Made by a program: the position numbers and the translations under genes. From Chryseobacterium antibioticum (GTDB lineage: Bacteria; Bacteroidota; Bacteroidia; Flavobacteriales; Weeksellaceae): DNA of 64,000 bases. A model generated the notes under the pieces. The model was not told where the DNA came from and searched no databases. It worked only from the letters and a program-made list of their open reading frames with translations. Each line of letters begins with the position of its first letter. Positions within the stretch are counted from its first letter, which is position 1. The DNA lies in assembly GCF_012927325.1 (NCBI RefSeq), contig NZ_JABBGI010000013.1, positions 86,067 to 150,066 of the forward strand, in the 5' to 3' direction. Below, one piece after another: positions 26,911-35,692 of this stretch.

Positions 26911-28029
26911 ATGAAAAGAATAGGAATTACAGGACAGAATGGGTTTGTAGGCTCACATTTATACAATACCTTAGGTTTAAAACCTGATGAATTTGAAAGA
27001 ATTGATTTTGAAAGACATTTTTTTGAAGATTCCGAGAAACTGGATAACTTTGTAAAACACTGTGATGTCATTGTGCATCTGGCAGCTATGAACCGGCATC
27101 CTGATCCTGAAGTAATTTTTAATAACAATATTGAGCTAGTGAAAACTTTAATAGGTTCACTGGAAAGAACAGAGTCCAAAGCACATATACTATTTTCATC
27201 ATCTTCTCAGGAAGAGAAAGATAACTTGTACGGAAGATCTAAAAAAGAAGGAAGAGCACTTTTTGCAGAATGGGCCGGGAAATCCGGAGGTCATTTCACC
27301 GGATTAATTATACCTAATGTTTTTGGACCGTTTGGAAAGCCTAATTATAACTCCTTTATTGCCACGTTTTGTCATAAACTTACTCATGGTGAAACCCCTG
27401 TTATTGATAATGATGGCGAAGTAAAACTTATTTATGTTGGAGAATTGGTTCAGGAAATTATTGAGAAAATCAAAACTGCTGAAACGAACAATTTATATGA
27501 AGTTCCACATACTTCAGAAAACAAAGTGTCAGAAGTTTTAGGTAAACTGGAGAAATATAGAGTCTTATATTTTGAAAATGGAGAAATCCCTGAACTGACA
27601 ACAAAGTTTGATTTAAATCTTTTCAATACTTTCCGTTGTTATTTTGAGATTAAAGATCATTATCCCGTAAAGTTTACCCAACATATAGATCCAAGAGGTG
27701 CTTTTGTTGAAGTAATCAGACTGGGCATTGGTGGGCAGTGTTCATTTTCCACAACAGTTCCGGGAATTACACGTGGAAATCATTTTCATACCAGAAAAAT
27801 AGAGAGATTTGCTGTAATAAAAGGAAAGGCATTAATACAGCTCAGAAAAATTGATACACATGAAGTATTGGATTTTTATTTGGATGGAAATGAGCCGGCT
27901 TATGTAGATATGCCAATCTGGTATACCCATAATATAAAGAATATTGGAGAAGAAGAATTGTATACCATTTTCTGGATCAACGAACCGTTTAATGCTGAAG
28001 ATTCTGATACTTACTTTTTGGAAGTTTAA
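26911..28029 (+). CDS. capF: Bifunctional UDP-L-FucNAc synthesis reductase/epimerase (CapF/WbjC/FnlB)
   Basis: A 372-residue two-domain protein. Residues 1-~245 form an SDR domain (GITGQNGFVGSHL, VHLAAMNRHPD, LYGRSKKEG with Tyr and Lys), and the C-terminal ~120 residues form a metal-binding cupin (GNHFHTRKIERFAVI). This is the characteristic CapF architecture: the cupin performs C3 epimerisation and the SDR domain reduces C4 with NADPH, giving UDP-L-PneNAc/6-deoxytalose-type intermediate for CapG. The ATG at 26911 follows the cupin gene's stop at once; an in-frame TTG at 26896 is less likely. Confidence 0.92.
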   Translation: MKRIGITGQNGFVGSHLYNTLGLKPDEFERIDFERHFFEDSEKLDNFVKHCDVIVHLAAMNRHPDPEVIFNNNIELVKTLIGSLERTESKAHILFSSSSQEEKDNLYGRSKKEGRALFAEWAGKSGGHFTGLIIPNVFGPFGKPNYNSFIATFCHKLTHGETPVIDNDGEVKLIYVGELVQEIIEKIKTAETNNLYEVPHTSENKVSEVLGKLEKYRVLYFENGEIPELTTKFDLNLFNTFRCYFEIKDHYPVKFTQHIDPRGAFVEVIRLGIGGQCSFSTTVPGITRGNHFHTRKIERFAVIKGKALIQLRKIDTHEVLDFYLDGNEPAYVDMPIWYTHNIKNIGEEELYTIFWINEPFNAEDSDTYFLEV

Positions 28030-28031
28030 AT

Positions 28032-29246
28032 ATGGAGCTAATAAAAAAGAATACTATAGATTTCTTTTTCGTTTTCCTGATCACTTTTGGATATATATTT
28101 TTTTATTCATTTGCTATTCCATTCAATACATCTAACCATTATTTTATTGTTCCTTTTCGTATTATTACATTTTGTACGGCTACATATATTATATATAAAA
28201 ATTTTGAAAATGTAAAAAAAAGGAGATCAACAATATTTTTTATTTGTCTTTTTTGGCTTCTTTATTTATGTAAAACCTTTTATAGTTTTAATCATTATAC
28301 TTTTTCTACTGGAGCAAAGAGCCAGGAACATGAGATTTATATAAGGATAATCTGTCTGAATATGATTCCTTTTGTTGCTCTTATCAGTATCGATTTTTCA
28401 AAAGGAATGATCGGAAAGCTGACCAGTCTAACTTTTAATTTTTTATTAATTATATTGGGATGTAGTTGTTTATATGTTATTTTGATAAGCCACATCTTTG
28501 CCAGATCAGCCGGAATATTTGTTAGCTATTATATCAATACCGGACACTATGGACTTTCATTGATTATCTTATCAGTATTTTATTATTTCATATCACCTCA
28601 AAAGAAACTGAAATCGATTCTTGGAGTAGGATTGGGTTTATTTACCATATTGATTTCCTCTGCAAGAAGTCCTATTTTAGCAGCTGCCGTACTTGTCATG
28701 ATAATGTTCTTTTACATCAATAAGCTGAAGTATTGGCTGGCATTATTATCCTTTGTAATCATTTTTATAATAAGCATCTATTATCTGAGACATAGTCTTC
28801 TTTCTACCGAATATATTGTAAGAATTTACGATGCAATTTTTGAAGGTAATGCATATGGAAGATCACAATATTTATCAAAAGGATGGGACATTTTTAAAAG
28901 TAATCCATTATTTGGAGGAGCTACTTTATTTGAAGACGGAATGTATCCGCACAATATTTTTGTAGAGGTCTTGATGAGTATGGGAATAATTGGCTTGATC
29001 TCATTTGGGTTATATTTTAAAGATCTTGGGAAATTTAAACTAAGATATATTAAAGAAAATATCTATTATTTACCTTACTTTTTATTTTTCGCTCAGTATC
29101 TGGTTCTTGTTCAAACTTCTTACTGTATCTTTGCCAATATTGAATTTTGGTGCTTTTCAGCAGTAATTATATCTATAATTTTATTTTGTTATGATGAAAA
29201 AATTAAAAGTGATGACAGTCGTGGGTACGCGACCGGAGATCATTAG
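28032..29246 (+). CDS. O-antigen polymerase/ligase-family membrane protein (Wzy candidate 2)
   Basis: A 404-residue protein with about ten to twelve membrane segments. Near residue 270-320 it has the Wzy_C (O-antigen ligase/polymerase) signature: GRSQYLSKGWDIFKSNPLFG followed by YPHNIFVEVLMSMGIIGL, with the conserved Arg, Pro-Gly and His-Asn elements. Wzy_C proteins polymerise lipid-linked repeat units or ligate chains to lipid A core. Because 15363 is also polymerase-like, the two may divide these tasks. The 3' end overlaps the CapG start by 56 bases. Confidence 0.8.
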   Translation: MELIKKNTIDFFFVFLITFGYIFFYSFAIPFNTSNHYFIVPFRIITFCTATYIIYKNFENVKKRRSTIFFICLFWLLYLCKTFYSFNHYTFSTGAKSQEHEIYIRIICLNMIPFVALISIDFSKGMIGKLTSLTFNFLLIILGCSCLYVILISHIFARSAGIFVSYYINTGHYGLSLIILSVFYYFISPQKKLKSILGVGLGLFTILISSARSPILAAAVLVMIMFFYINKLKYWLALLSFVIIFIISIYYLRHSLLSTEYIVRIYDAIFEGNAYGRSQYLSKGWDIFKSNPLFGGATLFEDGMYPHNIFVEVLMSMGIIGLISFGLYFKDLGKFKLRYIKENIYYLPYFLFFAQYLVLVQTSYCIFANIEFWCFSAVIISIILFCYDEKIKSDDSRGYATGDH

Positions 29247-30330
29247 ATTATCAAGAGTATTATCAGCTTTGGATGCCTCTGAGGCTATAGAACATATTAT
29301 TGTTCACACAGGACAAAACTACGATTATGAACTCAATCAGATCTTCTTTGAAGATTTAGGTTTGCGTAAACCTGATTACTTTCTGGAAGCAGCAGGAAAA
29401 ACAGCCACCGAAACAGTTGGAAATATCTTAATAAAAATTGATCCTGTTCTTGAAGAGCTTCAGCCCGATGCCTTTTTAGTCTTAGGAGATACCAATTCTT
29501 GTCTGTGTGCAATTCCGGCAAAGAAAAGACAGATTCCTATTTTTCACATGGAAGCTGGAAACAGATGTTTTGATCAAAGAGTTCCGGAAGAAACCAATAG
29601 GAAAATTGTTGATCATACTTCAGATGTCAATTTAACATATTCCGATATTGCAAGGGAATATTTGTTAAGAGAAGGTCTTCCTGCCGATAGAATCATCAAA
29701 ACTGGATCACCTATGTTTGAGGTTTTAAATCATTATTTACCTGAAATCGAAAGTTCTGATGTATTAAAAAGATTAAACCTGGAGGAAGGGAAATACTTTG
29801 TAGTATCATCGCATAGAGAAGAAAATATTAATTCAGAAAAGAATTTTAAGGGATTAATAGAGAGTCTTAACGCCATTGCTGAAAAATTTGGATATCCTAT
29901 CATTGTTTCTACACACCCTAGAACAAGAAATATGATTGATAAGATGAAGGTATCAGTAAGACCAGAAGTTCAGTTTTTAAAGCCATTGGGTTTTCACGAT
30001 TATAATGCGCTTCAGATGAGGAGTTATGCTGTATTGTCCGATTCTGGAACCATTTCAGAAGAATCATCTATTCTTAACTTCAGAGCTCTTAATATCAGAG
30101 ATGCCCATGAGAGACCTGAAGCCATGGAAGAAGCATCGGTAATGATGGTAGGTCTTTCTCCGGAAAGAATTTTGCAGGGACTTACGCAACTTCAACAGCA
30201 GAAAACAGGTGAAGAAAGAAATTACAGACCTGTGTCTGATTATTCTATGCCCAATGTATCTGAGAAAATGGTGCGTATCATTCTGAGTTATACCGATTAC
30301 ATAAACAGAGTAGTTTGGAGCAAAAAGTAA
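29191..30330 (+). CDS. capG: UDP-GlcNAc 2-epimerase-family enzyme (CapG/WbjD/FnlC-like)
   Basis: A 379-residue member of the WecB/CapG family: VVGTRPEIIRLSRVL at the N-terminus, HTGQNYDYELNQIFF, HMEAGNRCFDQRVPEE, SSHREENIN and LSDSGTISEE all match. CapG epimerises C2 of UDP-2-acetamido-2,6-dideoxy-L-talose to yield UDP-L-FucNAc; close position to capE and capF supports this over WecB or WbpI activity. It is the only 2-epimerase seen in the window, so no separate WbpI-like enzyme for ManNAc3NAcA is apparent. Start ATGATG at 29191 lies within the end of the polymerase gene; the stop overlaps the next gene as TAATG. Confidence 0.9.
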   Translation: MMKKLKVMTVVGTRPEIIRLSRVLSALDASEAIEHIIVHTGQNYDYELNQIFFEDLGLRKPDYFLEAAGKTATETVGNILIKIDPVLEELQPDAFLVLGDTNSCLCAIPAKKRQIPIFHMEAGNRCFDQRVPEETNRKIVDHTSDVNLTYSDIAREYLLREGLPADRIIKTGSPMFEVLNHYLPEIESSDVLKRLNLEEGKYFVVSSHREENINSEKNFKGLIESLNAIAEKFGYPIIVSTHPRTRNMIDKMKVSVRPEVQFLKPLGFHDYNALQMRSYAVLSDSGTISEESSILNFRALNIRDAHERPEAMEEASVMMVGLSPERILQGLTQLQQQKTGEERNYRPVSDYSMPNVSEKMVRIILSYTDYINRVVWSKK

Positions 30331-31535
30331 TGAAAAATCTTTGGATCGCAACTGAACTTTTTTATCCCGAGGAAACCTCGACTTCTTTTATTCTGACCAA
30401 AATAGCAAATAAGCTGTCAGGGAAATATAATGTAAAAGTGGTTTGCGGAGATCCTGTATATGATAAGCACAAGAAAAGTGAAAATTTCACTCTTAATTCT
30501 AATGTTTTTGTTCATAGAATAAAAGGTTTCGGAGGGAATAAAAATAGTCTGGTGAGCAGATCACTCAGATTTATTCTTCTAAGTCTTTCGATCTTCTTCT
30601 ATCTTTGGAAAAACGTTAAGAAAGGGGAGAAAGTTTTTATTGTAACCAATCCGGCTCCTTTGATTTTGCTTATCTCAATACTTAAAAGATTCAAAAAAAT
30701 TGAATTAATAATTTTAGTACATGATGTTTTTCCGGAAAATACAATTCCGGCAGGAATCATAAAATCCGAAAAATCATTTATCTACAAAATGCTAAGAAGC
30801 ATTTTTGATAAAGCTTATTCAAACGCTGATCAACTCATCACATTGGGTAGAGACATGCAGAAAGTTATTGAGACCAAGATTCAAAGATACAATCATAAAG
30901 CAAAAATTGAGATCATTGAAAACTGGGGGGATGTGCAAAATATTTATCCGCTCTCAAAACAACATGCTTTTAAAAATGACTCTTCCATACAGGATAAGAT
31001 CATTTTTCAGTATGCAGGAAATATAGGTAGAGTCCAGGGTTTACTGGAATTATTAGAGATTATCAAAGAAGTAAATAACAGTAAACTTGCTTTTTATTTT
31101 GTAGGGGAAGGAGCTGTAAAGCAGAAGATGATTGAATATGCAGAAGATAATCAGTTGCAAAATGTTTATTTTGACGGAGCTTATTCGAGAGAAGACCAGC
31201 TTTCAGTATTAAATAAAGCAGATGTAGCATTTGTAAGTTTAGCCCCTAAAATGTTTGGACTTGGGGTTCCATCGAAAACATATAATATCTTAGCTGCGGG
31301 AAAACCTATTTTATATATTGGTGAACAAAACAGTGAAATTGATTTGCTTGTGAAAAAAGAAAATATAGGATATTCATTTCAGCATTTCGAACATCAACAG
31401 CTTCTGGATTTTTTTAATTCTTTTGATGAAAAATCGATCTTAGATTTAGAATTGAAAAAAGAAAAAGCTCGAGAAGTAGCTAAAGAAAAATTTTCAGAAA
31501 GTATCATATTGAACAAATTTTATAATATTATTTAA
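30330..31535 (+). CDS. GT4-family glycosyltransferase (WbuB-like, probable L-FucNAc transferase)
   Basis: A 401-residue GT-B glycosyltransferase. The N-terminus (WIATELFYPEETSTSFI) and VHDVFPENTIPAGI are typical of WbuB-like enzymes, and the donor domain has FQYAGNIGRVQGLLELL and FVSLAPKMFGLGVPSKTYN with AGKPILYIG. In other bacteria WbuB-type proteins transfer L-FucNAc and are encoded next to the CapE/F/G genes, as here. It would add L-FucNAc to the lipid-linked primer in the cytoplasm. The ATG at 30330 is part of a TAATG overlap with capG; an in-frame TTG 15 bases upstream is not favoured. Confidence 0.85.
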   Translation: MKNLWIATELFYPEETSTSFILTKIANKLSGKYNVKVVCGDPVYDKHKKSENFTLNSNVFVHRIKGFGGNKNSLVSRSLRFILLSLSIFFYLWKNVKKGEKVFIVTNPAPLILLISILKRFKKIELIILVHDVFPENTIPAGIIKSEKSFIYKMLRSIFDKAYSNADQLITLGRDMQKVIETKIQRYNHKAKIEIIENWGDVQNIYPLSKQHAFKNDSSIQDKIIFQYAGNIGRVQGLLELLEIIKEVNNSKLAFYFVGEGAVKQKMIEYAEDNQLQNVYFDGAYSREDQLSVLNKADVAFVSLAPKMFGLGVPSKTYNILAAGKPILYIGEQNSEIDLLVKKENIGYSFQHFEHQQLLDFFNSFDEKSILDLELKKEKAREVAKEKFSESIILNKFYNII

Positions 31536-32429
31536 ATGAAAGTGCTATTCACAGGGGCTAACGGTTTTTTAGGGAAAAATGTAATTCCTTTACTTAGAGA
31601 AAAAAAATTCCAAGTAAAAACTTTTGGTACCAGTAACGCAGATTATATTTATAATATAACAAATACGATCGTTCCATTTGAAGAAACGTTCGATATCATT
31701 TTCCACGCTGCTGGCAAAGCACATTCTATTCCTCAAAATAAAGAAGAAGAGAATCTCTTTTATACTGTAAATTTTGAAGGGACAAAGAATCTTTGTAAAG
31801 CTTTGGAGAAAAATATTCCTGAATATTTTATTTTTATCAGCACAGTTGCTGTATATGGAAAAGATTTTGGGGATGATATAACTGAAAATACAGCTTTAGG
31901 AGGTTATACCCCATACGCAAAAAGTAAAATTTTGGCTGAAAAATTTCTTACCGATTGGTGCAAGGCTAATAATGTAAAATTATTTATTTTAAGACCGTCA
32001 CTGATTGCTGGTCCAAATCCACCCGGTAATTTGGGAGATATGATCAATGCTGTAAAAAAAGGGAAGTATTTTAATATTGCAGGGGGAGAAGCAAGGAAGA
32101 GCATATTTTGGGTAGAAGATTTTGCAGATCTGACAGCTAAAGTTATTGGTAAAAATAGCGGGATCTATAATGTCTGTGATAGTGACAATCCTAGTTTTAA
32201 AGAGATATCAGATAAAATTTCAAATATTTTAAATAAAAAATCATCGGCAAGTATCCCCTATTTTGTTGCTATATCATTGGCAAAAGTAGGCGATTTACTC
32301 GGGAATAAAGCCCCTATTAATTCTTTAAGATTAAGAAAGATTACAGATTCTCTTACTTTTTCTAACGAAAAGATGAAAAGAGAATTAGATTTTAATCCTT
32401 CCAATGTAATGGAAAAATTTCAAATATAA
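31536..32429 (+). CDS. NAD-dependent epimerase/dehydratase, WbpV-like 4-keto reductase
   Basis: A 297-residue extended SDR protein. It has GANGFLGKNV (NAD motif), FHAAGKAHSIP, STVAVYG, and a YAKSK catalytic Tyr-Lys pair in TPYAKSKILAE, then RPSLIAGPNPPGN. The size and its position just before a WecA-like initiating transferase resemble the WbpV-WbpL order in P. aeruginosa, where WbpV reduces UDP-4-keto-6-deoxy-GlcNAc to UDP-QuiNAc or UDP-FucNAc. The dehydratase at 2098 could supply the keto sugar. It is immediately adjacent to the glycosyltransferase before it and three bases from the transferase after it. Confidence 0.8.
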   Translation: MKVLFTGANGFLGKNVIPLLREKKFQVKTFGTSNADYIYNITNTIVPFEETFDIIFHAAGKAHSIPQNKEEENLFYTVNFEGTKNLCKALEKNIPEYFIFISTVAVYGKDFGDDITENTALGGYTPYAKSKILAEKFLTDWCKANNVKLFILRPSLIAGPNPPGNLGDMINAVKKGKYFNIAGGEARKSIFWVEDFADLTAKVIGKNSGIYNVCDSDNPSFKEISDKISNILNKKSSASIPYFVAISLAKVGDLLGNKAPINSLRLRKITDSLTFSNEKMKRELDFNPSNVMEKFQI

Positions 32430-32432
32430 TTT

Positions 32433-33395
32433 ATGGAATTTGCAATTGTAACAATTTTACTTTTTATATCGATGTTGGCTTACTTTAAAATTGCCGACCA
32501 CTATAATATTATCGATAAACCCAACCACAGAAGTGCACATACACAGATAACCTTAAGAGGAGGAGGAATTATTTTTCCTATTGCATTTATTATTTTCTGT
32601 CTGTTTAATCTAAATGAAACCATACAGGATTATTGGTCTTTCGGGTTAGGGCTTTTGGCGATATGTACCATCAGCTTTGTTGATGATGTTCGGACTTTAT
32701 CAAACAAGATCAGGCTCTCCGTTCACTTGATTTCCGTAGTCCTTCTTTTATACTTTACAGGCGCTTTTACTTTAATGCCTTTCTGGGTATGGCCAATACT
32801 TTTTGTGATCATTATCGGGACATTGAACGCTTATAACTTTATGGACGGTATTAATGGCATGACGGGAGTCTATAGCCTTGTTACTTTGGGTTCGCTGGCA
32901 TATATCAATAAAGATGTCATTCAGTTTACCAATGAAAATTTTATCCTGTATCCGATTTTAGCATGTCTGGTATTTCTTTTTTTTAATTTTAGAAATAAAG
33001 CGAAATGCTTTGCAGGGGATGTTGGAAGTATGGGAATAGGCTTTTGGGTAATTGGGCTTATTACACTTCTTATCATGAGGACAGGGGAATACAAATATAT
33101 CCTGTTACTTTCAATTTACGGAATGGAAGTCGTGCTTACCATTATAGAAAGAATCCTTTTAAAAGAAAATATTTTTGAGGCCCACAGAAGACATTTGTAT
33201 CAGCTTTTTGCCAATGAGAAAAAAGTTTCACACCTGATCGTAAGTTCTGTATATGCTGTTTGTCAATTATTAGTTAATATATTTTTAATTCATTCAGAAC
33301 TTCCTCTTTGGGCTGTTATTTTGATTATATTTATTCCTGCAGGTGGAATTTATTTAGGATTAAAATGGAGTTTAAAAAAAGAGTATAATTTATAG
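32433..33395 (+). CDS. Undecaprenyl-phosphate sugar-1-phosphate transferase (WecA/WbpL type)
   Basis: A 320-residue multi-pass membrane protein of the MraY/WecA family with about ten segments. Diagnostic cytoplasmic motifs are SFVDDVRTLSNKIRL (DD pair), YNFMDGINGMTG, FAGDVGSMGIGFW, and the HRRHLYQ loop. It should transfer a sugar-1-phosphate from UDP-sugar to undecaprenyl phosphate, starting repeat-unit assembly on the inner membrane. The donor is probably the UDP-QuiNAc/FucNAc made by the neighbouring reductase, by analogy with WbpL; UDP-GlcNAc is also possible. Confidence 0.9.
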   Translation: MEFAIVTILLFISMLAYFKIADHYNIIDKPNHRSAHTQITLRGGGIIFPIAFIIFCLFNLNETIQDYWSFGLGLLAICTISFVDDVRTLSNKIRLSVHLISVVLLLYFTGAFTLMPFWVWPILFVIIIGTLNAYNFMDGINGMTGVYSLVTLGSLAYINKDVIQFTNENFILYPILACLVFLFFNFRNKAKCFAGDVGSMGIGFWVIGLITLLIMRTGEYKYILLLSIYGMEVVLTIIERILLKENIFEAHRRHLYQLFANEKKVSHLIVSSVYAVCQLLVNIFLIHSELPLWAVILIIFIPAGGIYLGLKWSLKKEYNL

Positions 33396-33405
33396 AAACA
33401 TCACC

Positions 33406-33951
33406 ATGAAAATAAAAGAAACTCCACTTAAAGACTGTTATATCATAGAACCCACCATATTTGAAGATGAGAGAGGTTATTTCTTTGAAAAATTTAATGA
33501 GAAAAAATTTGAGGAACTCACCGGAATGAACGGACATTTTGTTCAGGATAATATTTCAAAATCTTCTTATGGCGTTCTTCGTGGACTCCACTTACAGAAG
33601 GGAGAACATGCTCAGGCTAAATTGGTGTCATGTCTGGAAGGGAAAGTATGGGATGTAGCAGTTGATCTCAGAGAAAATTCCCCAAGTTTTGGAAAATGGT
33701 TCGGAATAGAGCTTACAGCAGAAAACAAAATCCAAATGTATGTTCCCCGTGGATTTGGACATGGATTTTCGGTCTTGAGCGAAACAGCCGTTTTTTCTTA
33801 TAAATGCGATAATTTTTACAATAAAGAATCTGAAGGAAGTGTCAAATTCAATGATTCGGATTTGATGATAGACTGGAAGATTGATGAAAAAGATATGGTA
33901 CTTTCTGAAAAAGATGTAAATGCACCTAGTTTTAGGGAGAAAAACTTTTAA
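33406..33951 (+). CDS. rfbC: dTDP-4-dehydrorhamnose 3,5-epimerase family protein (RmlC)
   Basis: A 181-residue cupin. It contains DERGYFFEKFNE, GVLRGLHLQ with the catalytic base H62, YVPRGFGHGFSVLSE, and the catalytic Tyr132 in FSYKCDNFY, all as in RmlC. The normal role is epimerising dTDP-4-keto-6-deoxyglucose toward dTDP-L-rhamnose. No rmlA, rmlB or rmlD is present in this window, so partners must be elsewhere or the enzyme acts on another 4-keto sugar of this locus. It is the last gene before the terminator at 33961. Confidence 0.88.
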   Translation: MKIKETPLKDCYIIEPTIFEDERGYFFEKFNEKKFEELTGMNGHFVQDNISKSSYGVLRGLHLQKGEHAQAKLVSCLEGKVWDVAVDLRENSPSFGKWFGIELTAENKIQMYVPRGFGHGFSVLSETAVFSYKCDNFYNKESEGSVKFNDSDLMIDWKIDEKDMVLSEKDVNAPSFREKNF

Positions 33952-33960
33952 ATAAAACCT

Positions 33961-33994
33961 TGAAAACCACTTTATAAAAGTGGTTTTCAATTTT
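33961..33994 (+). terminator. Rho-independent terminator closing the polysaccharide locus
   Basis: TGAAAACCACT (33961-33971) pairs perfectly with AGTGGTTTTCA (33979-33989), with a short loop that can extend the pairing, followed by a T-rich run. It begins nine bases after the RmlC stop codon and marks the right boundary of the locus. Confidence 0.85.
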
Positions 33995-34027
33995 TGATCC
34001 TTACTCCTTTATTATTTTGTATCTTTG
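33994..34027 (+). promoter_or_regulatory. Promoter for rimO
   Basis: TTG (33994-33996) and TATCTTTG (34020-34027) are spaced by 23 bases, inside the 17-23 range reported for Flavobacterium sigma-A-type promoters (TTG ... TAnnTTTG). The rimO ATG follows 19 bases downstream. It overlaps the tail of the preceding terminator. Confidence 0.6.
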
Positions 34028-34046
34028 CCCACTCAAAATCAAAACG

Positions 34047-35348
34047 ATGCGCACAAAATCTGTAGGGAAGAAGAAAATCAATGTGGTTACGCTTGGATGC
34101 TCCAAGAATGTATACGATTCTGAAGTATTAATGAGCCAGCTGAAAGCTAACGGAAAAGATGTAGTTCATGAAGGACGCGGAGATATCGTAGTGATCAACA
34201 CATGCGGATTTATTGATAATGCAAAAGAAGAGTCTATCAATACCATCCTTGATTATGTAGAAGCAAAAAACAGAGGCGAAGTCGAAAAAGTTTTTGTGAC
34301 AGGATGTCTATCCGAAAGATACAAACCGGATCTTATTAAAGAAATTCCTGATGTGGATCAGTATTTTGGAACAAGAGATCTTCCTATTTTACTGAAGCAC
34401 CTTGGTGCAGATTATAAGCATGAACTGGTAGGAGAGAGATTGACAACAACTCCTAAACATTATGCATACCTTAAAATTTCCGAAGGCTGTGACAGGCCGT
34501 GCTCTTTCTGTGCAATTCCTTTAATGAGAGGAGGGCATGTTTCCACACCTATTGAAAAATTGGTTTTGGAAACTCAAAAGCTGGCAAAGAAAGGAACAAA
34601 AGAGATTATTCTTATCGCACAGGATCTTACCTACTACGGTCTAGATATTTATAAAAAACGTGCACTTGGAGAACTTTTAAAAGAGCTTGTAAAAATTGAC
34701 GGAATCGAATGGATTCGTCTTCATTATGCTTTCCCAAGTGGTTTTCCGGAAGATGTTCTTGATATCATTCGTGAAGAACCTAAAGTCTGTAATTATATAG
34801 ATATTCCTCTTCAGCATATCAATTCCGATCTATTGAAATCTATGAAGAGAGGAACGACACATGAAAAAACGGATGCATTACTGGCTAAGTTCAGAGAAAA
34901 AGTTCCTGATATGGCTGTTAGAACTACATTGATCGTAGGTTATCCCGGAGAAACTGAAGAAAGATTCCAGGAGCTGAAAGATTGGGTAAGAGAGCAGAAA
35001 TTTGACAGATTGGGATGCTTTACATATTCTCACGAAGAAAATACCGGTGCTTACGTACTGGAAGATGATATTCCACAGGAAGTGAAAGAAGCAAGAGTTG
35101 AGGAAATTATGGAGTTGCAGTCACAGATTTCCTGGGAAAAGAACCAGGAAAAGATCGGTAAAACATTTAAATGTGTATTTGACAGAAAAGAAGGCAATTA
35201 TTTTATCGGAAGAACAGAATTTGATTCACCCGATGTAGATAACACCGTTTTGGTTTCTGCTGCTGAAACTTACATCTCCATAGGAGAGTTTGCAGAAGTG
35301 AAAATAACTTCAGCAGAAGAGTTTGACTTATATGGCGAATTAGTCTGA
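34047..35348 (+). CDS. rimO: Ribosomal protein S12 methylthiotransferase
   Basis: A 433-residue radical-SAM methylthiotransferase. It has the N-terminal MTTase domain (VVTLGCSKNVYDSEVL; further cysteines in NTCGF and GCLSER), the radical-SAM cluster CDRPCSFC in the middle, and a C-terminal TRAM domain (FDSPDVDNTVLV). RimO adds a methylthio group to the universally conserved Asp of ribosomal protein S12, using two iron-sulfur clusters. The ATG at 34047 starts MRTKSVGKKK before the domain; ten upstream in-frame codons from 34017 overlap the promoter and are rejected. It is unrelated to the polysaccharide locus and has its own promoter. Confidence 0.93.
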   Translation: MRTKSVGKKKINVVTLGCSKNVYDSEVLMSQLKANGKDVVHEGRGDIVVINTCGFIDNAKEESINTILDYVEAKNRGEVEKVFVTGCLSERYKPDLIKEIPDVDQYFGTRDLPILLKHLGADYKHELVGERLTTTPKHYAYLKISEGCDRPCSFCAIPLMRGGHVSTPIEKLVLETQKLAKKGTKEIILIAQDLTYYGLDIYKKRALGELLKELVKIDGIEWIRLHYAFPSGFPEDVLDIIREEPKVCNYIDIPLQHINSDLLKSMKRGTTHEKTDALLAKFREKVPDMAVRTTLIVGYPGETEERFQELKDWVREQKFDRLGCFTYSHEENTGAYVLEDDIPQEVKEARVEEIMELQSQISWEKNQEKIGKTFKCVFDRKEGNYFIGRTEFDSPDVDNTVLVSAAETYISIGEFAEVKITSAEEFDLYGELV

Positions 35349-35692
35349 TAATGTGTCTCTTGTCTAATTGTAATATGTTCATGCTTTCTCCAAAAAATTA
35401 GTAATATTAACACAATTTATAGAGTTGTTAAATTTCTGATATTCCTGATTTTCAGTAAGTTATTGTTTTGATAGATAAAAGTCTATTATTTTTTTTGCAT
35501 AAAATGAATTAATTCAAAAATTATGTCTTAAATTTGCGCAATAAGCAATGTTTTAAAATCAAATGCTTCAAGCAGTTGCCTATTTAAATAAAGGTTGAAA
35601 AATAGTTAACCTTTATGATTTGCACAAGTTGAGATGCACTTCCAGTTTGGAAATATTGATGGAAAATAATGTAATTTAATCTTTAAAAACTT
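35349..35692 (+). other. 344-base intergenic region upstream of a secreted-protein gene
   Basis: No gene is seen. It contains a TAAATTTG element at 35529-35536, compatible with a -7 box, which would give a leader of about 150 bases. In that leader a 9-base inverted repeat (ATAAAGGTT at 35588-35596 with AACCTTTAT at 35108+500, i.e. 35608-35616) may form a hairpin. No well-spaced TTG was found upstream of the -7 box. Confidence 0.4.
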
